This document shows, piece after piece, positions 35,796 through 44,175 of a stretch of 64,000 nt of DNA. Each line of letters opens with the position of its first letter. Position 1 is the stretch's first letter. The stretch covers positions 62,001 to 126,000 of the forward strand of contig VMSX01000029.1 of assembly GCA_013791905.1 (NCBI GenBank). Reading direction: 5' to 3'. Both the position numbers and the translations under genes were made by a program. This DNA comes from Rhodocyclaceae bacterium (GTDB taxonomy: Bacteria > Pseudomonadota > Gammaproteobacteria > Burkholderiales > Rhodocyclaceae). The notes under the pieces were generated by a model. It was not told where the DNA came from and did no database searches. It worked only from the letters and a program-made list of their open reading frames with translations.

Positions 35796-35893
35796 CCCTC
35801 TCCCCTTGCGGGAGAGGGGCGGGGAGAGGGGTGGGGTGCGCAAACTCTCCAATACATACTCCTCTCCCTAACCCTCATCAAGGGGAGAGAGGA
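35796..35893. repeat. CTCTCCCC-type inverted repeat sequence
   Basis: CCCTCTCCCCTTGCGGGAGAGGGG forms a hairpin (positions ~35798-35819), and a second one, CTCTCCC/GGGGAGAG, lies near 35863-35889. This class of intergenic repeat is common in proteobacteria. Its distal end supplies the last codons of the ParD-like gene. Confidence 0.55.
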
Positions 35894-36086
35894 CTGGGCT
35901 GGTGGATTCCTGATCGGCAACCAGAATCTCACGGATCATGGCGAAAGGCAGGTCAGGATTTTCCTCGGCGATTTTGCCAATCTTCGACCAATACTCGATC
36001 TGCTTGGGAACAGATCGATGCTGGATGTGCGCGTAGCGTCTGGCCTGCTCGACCAAGCCTTCCGATAGCTTGACATTGATGGACAC
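35868..36086 (-). CDS. ParD-like antitoxin without a visible toxin
   Basis: A 72-residue protein, MSINVKLSEGLVEQARRYA then HRSVPKQIEYWSKIGKIAEENPDLP, matching the ParD-like antitoxin family. It should bind DNA as a ribbon-helix-helix dimer. The C-terminal ~12 residues (STSPVLSPLDEG) are encoded by repeat sequence, so the native end may be lost. No toxin gene is adjacent on either strand, so it is an orphan or a remnant. Confidence 0.7.
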   Translation of the reverse strand: MSINVKLSEGLVEQARRYAHIQHRSVPKQIEYWSKIGKIAEENPDLPFAMIREILVADQESTSPVLSPLDEG

Positions 36087-36186
36087 TGTAGCCTCCTTGA
36101 AAAGGCCAAAATTAGACCGAAAGATTCCTAAAGGTAACCTTTTGTGGAATTATGGTCCGGCTTGGCTGGGGTTAGCGTGAAACACC

Positions 36187-36342
36187 AGCGTTTGCGCCGG
36201 GCCGCCTTATTGGCCAAATGAGGCAAACGCGACATGCGGCGCAAGCCGCAAACCGCTCCACCCCCAAACGCCGCACCCCGTGATATTCGAGCGCCAGCGA
36301 GCCGTTCGGAACCCCCGAGAGGGGGGCGAAGGGGGCGGGCCA
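36187..36342. repeat. Hairpin repeat element, copy E (diverged)
   Basis: CGTTTGC/GCAAACG (36189-36195, 36223-36229) enclose GCCGGGCCGCC plus inserted sequence instead of the usual 15-nt loop. The middle GAGCGCCAGCGAGC and a CCCCC/GGGGG hairpin with G-tract end 1-2 nt from the fliT stop codon. This stem differs from all other copies yet still pairs. Confidence 0.7.
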
Positions 36343-36675
36343 TTAGCTGCCTGCGCCGTAGGCCTGGTCCACCTGCCGCTTGCGCACGTCGCCACTCAGG
36401 AAGCGCCGTACCTGTTCCATCCAGGGTTCGGTATGGCGGCGCACCTCGGCGTCATCCTTGAGAATGCGCTGGATCATGTCGCGCTTTCTTTCCGCGTCGC
36501 GCGGATCGGGCGAGCCGTTTTCGGCTTCCTGCGCCAGTGTGTCGCGCAATCCAGCTACCGCCTGTTCCAGATCGATCAGGCGCTCCCAGTCGTTGGCGCG
36601 GGCCGCTTCCACCATGCGGGTGGACAGGGCGCACATCTGTTCGTAGATCTCGATCTGGGCAGGCATCAGCAGCAT
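36343..36675 (-). CDS. fliT: FliT-like flagellar chaperone
   Basis: FliT is the export chaperone for the FliD cap. The 110-residue helical protein (QIEIYEQMCALSTRMVEAARANDWERLIDLE) matches betaproteobacterial FliT in position and pattern. The C-terminus HTEPWMEQVRRFL is typical of the group. The start at 36675 or 36666 (MPAQIEIYEQ) cannot be decided; the longer open frame upstream overlaps fliS and is rejected. It follows fliS by 8 nt. Confidence 0.8.
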   Translation of the reverse strand: MLLMPAQIEIYEQMCALSTRMVEAARANDWERLIDLEQAVAGLRDTLAQEAENGSPDPRDAERKRDMIQRILKDDAEVRRHTEPWMEQVRRFLSGDVRKRQVDQAYGAGS

Positions 36676-36683
36676 GGTAGCGA

Positions 36684-37109
36684 TCACGCAACCCTTCTGC
36701 TGTCTGAAACAGCGGCCGGATCGCGGGCTATTTCCTCCCACGCCCCACGCAGTTCGCGGAGCAGGCCGGAAACTTCCTCGATGATCTTTTTATCGTTCTT
36801 CACGTTTGCCGAAAGTAGGCGCTCGGCCATGTAGTCATACAGCGCCGCCAACTTCTCGGACAGGCCGGAGTTGTCATCGAAATTGAGGCTGACCTTGAGG
36901 CCGTTGATGATGATGTCGATGGCCTTGGAGATGGCCTGGCCCTTTTCGGCGATCCGGCCTTCCTGCATGGCGTGGGTGGCCGTGCCCAGGGCCATCAAGG
37001 CGCCATCGAAGAGCATGAGGATCAGCTTGTGCGGGTTGGCGGCGGTCACGCCGGTTTCGACGCCGACCTTGGTGTAGGCGGAAGAGGGGCTGTGCATCGA
37101 GCTGAACAT
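36684..37109 (-). CDS. fliS: FliS, flagellin export chaperone
   Basis: FliS keeps flagellin unfolded for export. The 141-residue protein has YTKVGVETGVTAANPHKLILMLFDGAL and LYDYMAERLLSANVKND, diagnostic of FliS. The ATG at 37109 is preferred to one two codons upstream because AAGGAT then lies 6-7 nt before it. It sits between fliD (21 nt) and fliT. Confidence 0.94.
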   Translation of the reverse strand: MFSSMHSPSSAYTKVGVETGVTAANPHKLILMLFDGALMALGTATHAMQEGRIAEKGQAISKAIDIIINGLKVSLNFDDNSGLSEKLAALYDYMAERLLSANVKNDKKIIEEVSGLLRELRGAWEEIARDPAAVSDSRRVA

Positions 37110-37130
37110 GGTCATATCCTTAAGCGGTCA

Positions 37131-38522
37131 TTAATTGTTTCTGCTGGAGCCGGGCAGGTTGGCGAGTTGCTGGGTGAGGTAGGTCGAAGTCTGGTTCATG
37201 CTGGCGACGAGCGTATCGAGTGCCGAGAATTGCGCGCGGTAGCGCTTTTCCACCAGAGCCAGGCGTACCTGCAGGGCTTCACCGCGTTTTTTGATGTCCT
37301 TGATCGTTGAGTTGATGCCATCGGTGCGGTTGGCTATCAGGCCGCTTGCGCCGATAACCCTTTCAATCGCTTCATTGAAGCGCACGGCAATGCCCTTGTT
37401 GGAGCCCTCTGTCGCGCCAAACAGTGTGGCCAGATCGACATCCCGATTTTCCAGGGCAGCCTGCAGTTTGGTGGAGTTGGTAGCCAACTTGCCGTCTTTT
37501 TGAACCGCGATGCCAATGTCTGAAAGCCGGGAAATGCCTCCGGCCACGCCGCTGATCGTCGCGCCGAGCAGGCTGCTCAGTTGCGACTGGATGCCGCGTG
37601 CCGTACTGTCCCCGGTTAGCACCGAGGCTTTTTGATTCGCCACGTCGTAGGCGGTGAGGTTCTTGATCTGGCCGACGACGTCGTTATAAGCCTTGACGAA
37701 GGCGGCGATTGCCGTGCTGGCGGTAGCCGTATCGCGTGACACGGTAATGGTTGCCGTATTGTCTTCCTTCACCAGTTTCAGCGTCACGCCGTCGATGGCA
37801 TCCGTGATGGTATTGCTCGTGCGGGTCAATAAAATATTGTTGACCTTGAATGTAGCGTCATCCGCGGGTTGGACATGTTCCATGTCAGTGCCGGCTACAT
37901 CTGTCGCCAACCCGCTCAGTAAATGAACGCCGCCGCTGCCACTGTCGGTAACAGTCACCGTAATTTCACCCGCGCTGCCCGTCGTGCCCGATGTCAATAC
38001 CAGTCGGTTGGTCGTGCCGGTATTGACAATGGTGGCGGTCACGCCGGCATTCGCATCGTTGATGGCCTGCCGAACGCCGGCCAGGGAATTGTTGGCGGCG
38101 TCGATGACGATATCTTTGCTCGTGCTGCCGACCTTGATGGTCAGCGTGCCGGTGTTGAAGGTGTCGGCATTCGTCGCATAGGGCGTGTTGGAAGCGATGG
38201 CATGGTTCTTCGCCAGCGTAATGGTCTCGATGTTGTAAGTGCCTGCTGCCGCCGTGCCTGCCGCCGTTGCGGACAACACCGACGAATCCGAAGACACCGC
38301 CAACCTGCCGGCGAAGGTGCTGCCCGTCATCAAAGCCTTGGCGGACGTTTGCAGTGACGACAGCGCACCCTTCAAGCTGCCGTAAGCCGACAGCTTCGCT
38401 TGTTGGCCTGCTTCCTTGGTCGCCAGCGTGGTCAACGGCTGACTCTCGACCTTCATCAAACTGCTGACGATACCGTTGACGTCGAGGCCGGAACCGATGC
38501 CCGGAGTTGAAAGTACTGCCAT
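37131..38522 (-). CDS. fliD: FliD, filament cap protein (HAP2)
   Basis: FliD caps the filament and folds incoming flagellin. The 463-residue protein has the N-terminal signature STPGIGSGLDVNGIVSSLMKVESQPL and the C-terminal coiled coil (EKRYRAQFSALDTLVASMNQTSTYL). The central region is Thr/Ser-rich, with FKVNNILLTRTSNTITDAIDGVTL typical of FliD. A weak sigma-28-like sequence (TCAG-N14-GCCG, minus strand, 38551-38575) lies in the vapC tail upstream. vapBC separates it from flaG. Confidence 0.95.
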   Translation of the reverse strand: MAVLSTPGIGSGLDVNGIVSSLMKVESQPLTTLATKEAGQQAKLSAYGSLKGALSSLQTSAKALMTGSTFAGRLAVSSDSSVLSATAAGTAAAGTYNIETITLAKNHAIASNTPYATNADTFNTGTLTIKVGSTSKDIVIDAANNSLAGVRQAINDANAGVTATIVNTGTTNRLVLTSGTTGSAGEITVTVTDSGSGGVHLLSGLATDVAGTDMEHVQPADDATFKVNNILLTRTSNTITDAIDGVTLKLVKEDNTATITVSRDTATASTAIAAFVKAYNDVVGQIKNLTAYDVANQKASVLTGDSTARGIQSQLSSLLGATISGVAGGISRLSDIGIAVQKDGKLATNSTKLQAALENRDVDLATLFGATEGSNKGIAVRFNEAIERVIGASGLIANRTDGINSTIKDIKKRGEALQVRLALVEKRYRAQFSALDTLVASMNQTSTYLTQQLANLPGSSRNN

Positions 38523-38579
38523 GTCGTTTTCCTTGTCGATTACCTGACTACTACGGCGCTAAACCAGAATTCTGAAGCC

Positions 38580-38993
38580 CTATGCCGACTCTTTCCAAAC
38601 GCCCACGCCAGAGGCCAGGGCGGCATCGCGCAAAGCGGCATCCTGGGTGGCGATCGGCAATTGCAGGCGCAGGGCCAGATCGAGATAGGCGGCATCGTAG
38701 CTGCTGAGATTGTGGCGCAGGGCCAGCGCCAGGTTTTCGGCCGGGTCAACCGTTCCGCCATGCACAACCACGGATAGCTCGGCTTGGAAACGCAGAATCT
38801 CCTGCGCGCGCGCCGCGTCGATTTTCTTGCCCGTCAATGCCTTGCGCAGTACGTTGGAAAATTCCAGCGGCCAGAGGGCGGGGGCATGGGCAATATCGTC
38901 AACCAGCCGATCCAGCGCGGCCTCCGTGTAGGGTGTTGCCTGACCGCCAAAGTGCCAGCCAGCAACCACCGAGTTGTCCACCACGAAAGGCAT
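38580..38993 (-). CDS. vapC: VapC-type PIN-domain toxin
   Basis: A PIN-domain ribonuclease of 137 residues. The expected acidic residues are present: Asp6 in MPFVVDNSVV, Glu in WPLEFSNVL, Asp in SYDAAYLDLA and Asp in IATQDAALRDAA. VapC toxins usually cleave tRNA or rRNA. Its ATG overlaps the last base of the vapB stop codon (TGATG), as expected for a coupled toxin-antitoxin pair. The pair sits between fliD and flaG. Confidence 0.9.
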   Translation of the reverse strand: MPFVVDNSVVAGWHFGGQATPYTEAALDRLVDDIAHAPALWPLEFSNVLRKALTGKKIDAARAQEILRFQAELSVVVHGGTVDPAENLALALRHNLSSYDAAYLDLALRLQLPIATQDAALRDAALASGVGVWKESA

Positions 38994-39247
38994 CAGTCGC
39001 GTCCTTCCTCAATCGCGGCCCGCACGTCGAAATCCAGCCGTGGCAGAGCATCGCGCGCCTCGCGGCATTGCCCGATCAACTTGCGCCGCGCGGTGCACAT
39101 TGCTGCATCGTGTGCCTGGCGTCGATAGGGGATGATGCGGGCGATGGGTTCCCCGCGTTTGGTCACGGTGAAATCCTCCCCATGTTCAACTGCGGCGAGA
39201 ATTTGGGAGAGGCGCGACTTGGCCTCAAAGACAGCGACGGTTTTCAT
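38993..39247 (-). CDS. vapB: Phd/YefM-type antitoxin paired with VapC
   Basis: An 84-residue protein with MKTVAVFEAKSRLSQILAAVEHGEDF and VTKRGEPIARIIPY, the Phd/YefM antitoxin fold that neutralises the toxin and represses the operon. The ATG at 39247 is preceded by GGGATC; the upstream extension is not conserved. It lies immediately before vapC. Confidence 0.88.
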   Translation of the reverse strand: MKTVAVFEAKSRLSQILAAVEHGEDFTVTKRGEPIARIIPYRRQAHDAAMCTARRKLIGQCREARDALPRLDFDVRAAIEEGRD

Positions 39248-39390
39248 GATAGATCCCATTAGATGACTAGCTAGCCACATTGTAGTATGGCTTTATTCAA
39301 GTGCAAGTTCTATTGAGATGTCAGCATGCCGTTCCAGCAGTCCTGAAAAGGGAATTTCCTGCGGTTATGCCGACTATTAAGTGCCAGCAC

Positions 39391-39427
39391 AAAAAAAGCC
39401 CGCGCCGACGTGAATCGGGCGGGCTTT
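39391..39427 (-). terminator. Rho-independent terminator of flaG
   Basis: AGCCCGC...GCGGGCT hairpin followed on the minus strand by a run of seven T. It lies 28 nt after the flaG stop codon. The span 39248-39390 upstream of vapB shows no gene. Confidence 0.8.
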
Positions 39428-39454
39428 CTGTTGCTGTATTTCCTTTACGAACGC

Positions 39455-39817
39455 TCAGGCTTCCTGCCGTAACAGCAGCCCCTGCATCCTGTCGAGCGAT
39501 TGGGCGATGGCCAGCATTTCCTCGGAAGGAATCTGCCGGATCAGTTCGCCGGTTTCGTTGTCGGTGATGCGGACGATTGATTTGCCGGTGCTGTCGTCGA
39601 TAGAGAAATCCAAACCGTTGGCAACAACCGGATCCACCAACTGCTTGAGTTCCTTGACGACCTGCTCGATCTTGGCACGCTCGGGGGGCGGCTGGCTTGG
39701 CTGGGGGGCCTGGAGTTGCACCTCCGGCCGGGCAGCCTGCTGCGCGGGCGCGCCCCCCTGGGGGGCGGCCGGCTGCGGCGTGCTTGAGCCGAAGTTGCCG
39801 ACGGATGTTATTGCCAT
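39455..39817 (-). CDS. flaG: FlaG family protein
   Basis: FlaG influences filament length. The 120-residue protein has a Gln/Pro/Ala-rich N-terminus and the conserved C-terminal domain VANGLDFSIDDSTGKSIVRITDNETGELIRQIPSEEMLAIAQSL, diagnostic of FlaG. It lies 88 nt after fliC, separated by a hairpin. Confidence 0.93.
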   Translation of the reverse strand: MAITSVGNFGSSTPQPAAPQGGAPAQQAARPEVQLQAPQPSQPPPERAKIEQVVKELKQLVDPVVANGLDFSIDDSTGKSIVRITDNETGELIRQIPSEEMLAIAQSLDRMQGLLLRQEA

Positions 39818-39839
39818 GTCTTGCTCCTTGCCTGTGAGC

Positions 39840-39875
39840 GGGAAGCGGTCTCGGTCATCCCGAGCAGCGCTTCCC
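39840..39875. terminator. Hairpin after fliC
   Basis: GGGAAGCG pairs with CGCTTCCC, with an inner CTCGG/CCGAG. It lies 30 nt after the fliC stop codon on the minus strand. No long T-run; it probably attenuates read-through into flaG or stabilises the fliC message. Confidence 0.55.
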
Positions 39876-39905
39876 GTCTATCACCTTACACTAGTCGCGT
39901 TCCGC

Positions 39906-41747
39906 TTAACCGCGCAGCAGTGTCAGCACATTGTTGGGCAGGGCATTCGCCTGCGCCAGCATCGCCACGCCCGCTTGCTGCAGGATCTGGTTGCGGGTCA
40001 GTTGCGCCGTTTCCGCCGCAAAGTCCGCATCCTGAATCCGGCTACGTGCGGCCGAGAGGTTCTCCGAAGAGGCCGTCAAGCTGGAGACAACGCTGCTGAA
40101 ACGGTTTTGCAGGGCGCCCATGTTGCCACGAATCGTGGCAACCTGACTTAAGGCACCGTCAATGATGTTGATCGCGCTATTGGAACCGGCGACCGTCAAG
40201 ATATTCACGGTTGACAGTGTCGTGAGTGCAGCAGAAGTTGTACTCAACCCGGCATAGGCCGCTTCGCTACCTGACACAGTGAAACCAGTCCCCGAGCTGA
40301 GAGAGATCGTGCCACGAGTGGTAACGCCGGTACCGTCTGCAGGCGCTGTGCCAGCAGTAGTTATAACCGCCGATGCAGTTCCCGATGAAGTCGTAGAGTA
40401 GACAATATTTGCGGAGCCCAACTTGTCATCTGTGAGAGTCAGATTGGTAGCGCTGGCTCCTGATGCAACAACACTGCTGCGTCCGGCCGTATATTCTGCA
40501 TTGATTGCAGTTTGCAGTGCGAGAATCGAGACGGTCGGTGTCGCAGCTGCGGCGACCGTTACGGCAACATTGCCAGCTGTGACAGTTCCAGTTGTGGAGA
40601 GCTCGTAGGTGCGGCCTCCAAGAGTGAACGTATCACCAGTAGCCAAGGCAGGGGAACCAGAATCCAGGTTGCCTGCGCCGAATGTCACAGTGTTTACTTC
40701 ACGCAAGGCTGCGTTGGCGCCAGTCGATGCATCAAGGCCGGTGGCATTCTGGATAGCCTGTGCACCTGCTGCAGTTGCGGGTGAGGAGGTGATGGCGATA
40801 TTGCGGCCATCGGAAGTTGTCAGGGCCAGGGCGCCGGTGCTGGCGTTGGCAACGGCCGTGACGCCGGTCAGTGCTGTCTGGGCATTGATTGCGGTTGCGG
40901 CGTTGTTCCCTTGCGTCACGGCGCTGGTGCTGGCGCCAATCGCGCCAATTGCCACGCCATTAATGAGCAGTGCGCCGCTGGCAAGGCCGGAACGAGCAAT
41001 CGGGATGCCACCGGTGAGTGAGCTGCTGGCCGCTGCGGTTACGCCGGTATCGGTGGTCTTTGCATTGATGGCGGTCGCCTTGGCGGTGGCGCTATCGGCA
41101 GTGACGAGGTTGTTGCCGGTTGAACCCGTCGCAACTGAGACGCCGATCGTCGTGGCGCTGCCGCCGTTTGGTGTGATGGTGAAATTGGCACCAGTAAATG
41201 CGGAGCTGGTAACTGCAGTACCTGTTTGTTGATACGCGCCGAGAGCTGTGGTCTGCGAGTTGCCGGTGCTGGCGGTAATGGTCTGGTTGGCATTCGCCCC
41301 GACCTGGAACTGCGCTGAGGTAAAGGTGCCATCCAGGATGTTCTGGCCGTTGAACTGGGTGGTGGTTGCGACGCGCGAAATTTCAGCCAGCAGCTGGGTC
41401 ACTTCGGCGTTGAGCGAAGCCCGGTCGGATGCGGTGTTGGTGGCGTTGGCCGACTGAATGGCCAGTTCGCGAATCCGTTGCAGGTTGTTGCCAACCTCGG
41501 CCAGACCGCCTTCAGCGGTTTGCGCCAGGGAAACGCCGTCGTTGGCGTTGCGGGCTGCCTGGTTCAGGCCGCGAATCTGCGAGGTCATCCGGTCGGAAAT
41601 TGCCAGACCGGCGGCGTCGTCCTTGGCGCTGTTGATGCGCAGGCCCGAAGACAGGCGCTGCAGGGAGGTCGCCAGGGCGGACTGGGAGGTATTCAGGTTG
41701 CGCTGAGCGTTCAGCGACGAGATGTTGGTGTTGATTACTTGTGGCAT
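39906..41747 (-). CDS. fliC: Flagellin FliC
   Basis: The filament subunit, 613 residues. N-terminal D0/D1 ([41 protein letters not shown]) and C-terminal D1/D0 ([40 protein letters not shown]) are canonical. The central variable region (~residues 180-510) is rich in Ala, Thr, Ser and Gly with flagellin_IN-like repeats and has very few charged or aromatic residues. It is transcribed from a sigma-28-like promoter. Confidence 0.97.
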   Translation of the reverse strand: MPQVINTNISSLNAQRNLNTSQSALATSLQRLSSGLRINSAKDDAAGLAISDRMTSQIRGLNQAARNANDGVSLAQTAEGGLAEVGNNLQRIRELAIQSANATNTASDRASLNAEVTQLLAEISRVATTTQFNGQNILDGTFTSAQFQVGANANQTITASTGNSQTTALGAYQQTGTAVTSSAFTGANFTITPNGGSATTIGVSVATGSTGNNLVTADSATAKATAINAKTTDTGVTAAASSSLTGGIPIARSGLASGALLINGVAIGAIGASTSAVTQGNNAATAINAQTALTGVTAVANASTGALALTTSDGRNIAITSSPATAAGAQAIQNATGLDASTGANAALREVNTVTFGAGNLDSGSPALATGDTFTLGGRTYELSTTGTVTAGNVAVTVAAAATPTVSILALQTAINAEYTAGRSSVVASGASATNLTLTDDKLGSANIVYSTTSSGTASAVITTAGTAPADGTGVTTRGTISLSSGTGFTVSGSEAAYAGLSTTSAALTTLSTVNILTVAGSNSAINIIDGALSQVATIRGNMGALQNRFSSVVSSLTASSENLSAARSRIQDADFAAETAQLTRNQILQQAGVAMLAQANALPNNVLTLLRG

Positions 41748-41810
41748 TTGGAGTCTCCTTAGCCGGATCAGGGTCAGATTTCCGAGAGCACCTTGCTCCC
41801 GATGCTTGCA

Positions 41811-41838
41811 CTAACGGATAGGCCCCGGGGAAACTTGA
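41811..41838 (-). promoter_or_regulatory. Sigma-28 (FliA)-like promoter of fliC
   Basis: On the minus strand TCAAGTTT, then 12 nt, then TCCGTTAG. The -35 matches the FliA element (TCAAGTTT/TAAAGTTT) and the -10 resembles GCCGATAA. The predicted start leaves about 57 nt of leader. No other sigma factor motif is evident here. Confidence 0.55.
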
Positions 41839-41936
41839 GCGGATATTTGCATCAATTGCAGTATCTGCGCAGGCCGACATCATTCCCTATAACTTCTTGC
41901 ACCATAACTTGAGAATGGTGTCAAAACTGCTACCAT

Positions 41937-42359
41937 ATGGTCATGCGTGTAGTCATTGATACGAATGTGTTTATTGGCGCTTGTCTGGGGGTCGGGGCGG
42001 CTAATGCAGTTGTGGCGGCCTGCTTGCAGGGGCGCTGCACGCCTTTGATGGGGGCGGCACTGTTTGCCGAGTATGAGGACGTGATGGGGCGCGCGCCCCT
42101 CTTTCACGGTTGTCGACTGGATGCGGACGAGCGCGAGGAGTTGCTGGACGTGTTCCTGTCCCGTTGTGAATGGACGCGTGTGTATTGCCTGTGGCGCCCG
42201 AATTTGCGTGACGAGGCGGATAACCATCTGGTGGAACTCGCCGTTGCCGGTGCCGCCGAATGTATTGTGACGCGCAACTTGCGTGATCTGCGCGCCATGG
42301 AGTTGAGGTTCCCGGCCTTGCGGGTTGTATCGCCCGAGGCTTTTTTGGAGGAGATTTGA
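41937..42359 (+). CDS. PIN-domain toxin (COG1569 type)
   Basis: A 140-residue PIN protein, MRVVIDTNVFIGACLG at the N-terminus and DNHLVELAVAGAAECIVTRNLRDL at the C-terminus, with the acidic residues expected for a metal-dependent RNase. An ATG at 41937 or 41943 is possible. The antitoxin-like gene follows 1 nt after the stop codon, so the order is toxin first. Its 3' segment is duplicated at 44270-44299. Confidence 0.85.
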   Translation: MVMRVVIDTNVFIGACLGVGAANAVVAACLQGRCTPLMGAALFAEYEDVMGRAPLFHGCRLDADEREELLDVFLSRCEWTRVYCLWRPNLRDEADNHLVELAVAGAAECIVTRNLRDLRAMELRFPALRVVSPEAFLEEI

Positions 42360-42360
42360 C

Positions 42361-42576
42361 ATGACCGCCATTACCGTACGGCTGCCCGACGAAAAGCACC
42401 GCCGCCTAAAGGCGCTGGCAAAGAGCCGAGGCACGCCGCTCAATCGCCTGATTGACGAAATGACGACGCTGATGCTGGCCGAATTTGATGCAGAAACCCG
42501 TTTCCAAGTGCGCGCAGCCAGCGGCACGGGGCGGGTCGAGCGCGGACTGGAATTGCTTGAGAAGGCGGCTGGTTAG
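42361..42576 (+). CDS. Ribbon-helix-helix antitoxin paired with the PIN toxin
   Basis: A 71-residue protein beginning MTAITVRLPDEKHRRLKALAKSRGTPLNRLID, a CopG/HicB-like ribbon-helix-helix DNA-binding head. The tail is likely to bind the toxin. A strong GGAGGAGA ribosome site lies inside the toxin 3' end. Confidence 0.85.
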   Translation: MTAITVRLPDEKHRRLKALAKSRGTPLNRLIDEMTTLMLAEFDAETRFQVRAASGTGRVERGLELLEKAAG

Positions 42577-42582
42577 CGAAAA

Positions 42583-42605
42583 ACCGGGGTCAGACCCCGG
42601 TTTCC
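42583..42605. repeat. AACCGGGGTCAGACCCCGGTT palindromic repeat
   Basis: A perfect palindrome AAACCGGGGTC/GACCCCGGTTT around one base after the antitoxin. Related partial copies occur at 43438-43482 and 44310-44326. GGGGTCAGACCCC sequences of this kind are dispersed in many proteobacterial genomes. Here it could also terminate the toxin-antitoxin message. Confidence 0.65.
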
Positions 42606-42608
42606 CGG

Positions 42609-43394
42609 CTAGAAAGTTCCCGGATACGCCCCGCCGTCGAGCAGCCAGTTCTGGCCGGTGATGTAGCCGGCCTGGGCGCTGCACAGCCAGGCGCAAGCGG
42701 CTCCAAACTCCGCGGGGTCGCCAATGCGGCCGGCGGGGATGGTGGTGATGCGCGCGGAAATCGCCTGCGCGTAGTCGATGCCTTTCGCCTTGGCCTGCGC
42801 GCCGACGACACTGCGGATGCGGTCGGTGTCGAAGAGGCCGGGCAACAGGTTGTTGATGGTGACGTTGTGCTGCACCGTCTTGCGCGCGATGCCGGCGACG
42901 AAGCCGGTCAGGCCGGAGCGTGCGCCGTTGGACAGGCCCAGTACGTCGATGGGCGCCTTGACCGCGCCCGAGGTGATGTTGACGATGCGGCCGAACTTCC
43001 GCGCGATCATGCCATCCACCGTCGCCTTGATGAGTTCGATGGGGGTCAGCATGTTGGCGTCGAGCGCCTTGATCCAGTCGTCGCGATTCCAGTCGCGGAA
43101 GTCGCCGGGCGGTGGGCCGCCGGCGTTGGTGACGAGGATGTCCGGGTCGGGGCAGGCGGCGAGCGCCGCCGCGCGGCCTTCGGGGGTGGTGATGTCGGCG
43201 CAGACCGCAATTGGCGCCGTCCCGCCAGCGCCGACTTTCCTGAGTTCTGCCAGCGTCGCTTCCAGCGCTTCACTGCCGCGCGCGACGATGGTGACGTTCA
43301 CGCCTTCCTGCGCCAGCGCCAGCGCGCAGCCACGGCCCAGCCCCTTGCTTGCCGCGCAGACCAGCGCGCGTTTGCCCTGAATGCCAAGATCCAT
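42609..43394 (-). CDS. SDR-family oxidoreductase with altered catalytic motif
   Basis: A 261-residue Rossmann-fold protein. The NAD(P) motif is CAASKGLGRGCALALA rather than TGxxxGxG, and NAGG is present. The canonical YxxxK is replaced by SNGAR (LSNGARSGLTGF), leaving neither the Tyr nor the Lys. Members with this pattern may use a different mechanism or be non-catalytic. Substrate unknown. Residues KVGAGGTAPIA are encoded by a short dispersed repeat at 43213-43239. It is a single gene between two TA modules. Confidence 0.8.
   Translation of the reverse strand: MDLGIQGKRALVCAASKGLGRGCALALAQEGVNVTIVARGSEALEATLAELRKVGAGGTAPIAVCADITTPEGRAAALAACPDPDILVTNAGGPPPGDFRDWNRDDWIKALDANMLTPIELIKATVDGMIARKFGRIVNITSGAVKAPIDVLGLSNGARSGLTGFVAGIARKTVQHNVTINNLLPGLFDTDRIRSVVGAQAKAKGIDYAQAISARITTIPAGRIGDPAEFGAACAWLCSAQAGYITGQNWLLDGGAYPGTF
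43213..43239. repeat. Short dispersed repeat inside the SDR gene
   Basis: GGCGCCGTCCCG followed by CCAGCGCCGACTTTC, the consensus form, in frame on the minus strand as KVGAGGTAP. Confidence 0.75.
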
Positions 43395-43437
43395 TGTTTT
43401 CTCCCTGTTTGATTGTCGCCATCCTACTAAAAATCTC

Positions 43438-43562
43438 GGGGTCAGAAAACCGGGGGCCAGAAAACCGGGGTCAGACCACGGTTTCTGATTAATTCGTCAC
43501 ACCGGCGAAGGCCGGTGTCCAGGTTGTTGATATTCCTGGATTCCGGCTTTCGCCGGAATGGC
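43438..43562. repeat. Composite repeat region between SDR and higA
   Basis: Three imperfect GGGGTCAGA units (43438-43482) are followed by ACACCGGCGAAGGCCGGTGT and a GATTCCGGCTTTCGCCGGAAT palindrome (43498-43562). The last two are a widespread proteobacterial intergenic repeat pair. No gene is seen in 43395-43586. Confidence 0.7.
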
Positions 43563-43586
43563 AACATTGGAATTGATGGCGTTTCC

Positions 43587-43895
43587 CTAAGTCGCCAGCA
43601 CCGCGCGCTTAATGGCTGGCGGCGGTGAGGATTGGCTTGACTGCCACAAATCGTAGCTGATCTGCATCCGCAGAAAGCTTTCTGCGGATGGTCCGCCCTG
43701 CTCTGTTGCCAGCCATGCTTCCAACCGCCTGGCCAGATCGACGGAAATGCCGGACTTCTCGTGCAGCACGCGCGAAAGCTGCACGCGGGACACCCCAAGT
43801 TGGCGCGCGGCCTCCGTTACCGTCAGTCCCAGTTCCGGCAACACGTCTTCCCGCAGAATCGAAGCCGGATGTGGTGGATTGAACATGCGTCCCAT
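43587..43895 (-). CDS. higA: HigA-type XRE antitoxin
   Basis: A 102-residue protein with MGRMFNPPHPASILREDVLPELGLTVTEAARQLGVSR and VLHEKSGISVDLARRLEAWL, the HigA/VapI helix-turn-helix. It represses the operon and neutralises HigB. The ATG at 43895 follows higB by 10 nt. Confidence 0.92.
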   Translation of the reverse strand: MGRMFNPPHPASILREDVLPELGLTVTEAARQLGVSRVQLSRVLHEKSGISVDLARRLEAWLATEQGGPSAESFLRMQISYDLWQSSQSSPPPAIKRAVLAT

Positions 43896-43905
43896 TGTTT
43901 TGTCC

Positions 43906-44175
43906 TTAGTGGTAGTCCTGATAGTCAACCAAGATCACGTTCTCGCCCTCGAAGGTAAACGTCAACCGCCAGTTGCCGTTCACCCACACCGACCAATGTC
44001 CAGTTGATAGTTGGTGCAGACGCCAGCCGGGATAGTCCATTTCGCCCGGCCTCATCGACACATCCAACTGCGCAAGCTGGCGCGCAAGTCGCGGGGCATG
44101 ATGCGGCTGAATCCCGGCTTTCGATCCTGTCTCGAAAAATCGCTGCAAGCCGGCATGTCGGAAACCCTTGATCAC
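43906..44175 (-). CDS. higB: HigB-type ribosome-dependent mRNA interferase
   Basis: A RelE/HigB toxin of 89 residues from a GTG at 44175 (VIKGFRHAGLQRFFETGSK, then WRLHQLSTGHWSVWVNGNWRLTF). HigB starts with IKSFRH-like sequence, which supports this start over an ATG 12 codons upstream. The toxin-then-antitoxin order is typical of higBA. It sits upstream of higA with a palindromic region at its promoter. Confidence 0.87.
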   Translation of the reverse strand: MIKGFRHAGLQRFFETGSKAGIQPHHAPRLARQLAQLDVSMRPGEMDYPGWRLHQLSTGHWSVWVNGNWRLTFTFEGENVILVDYQDYH

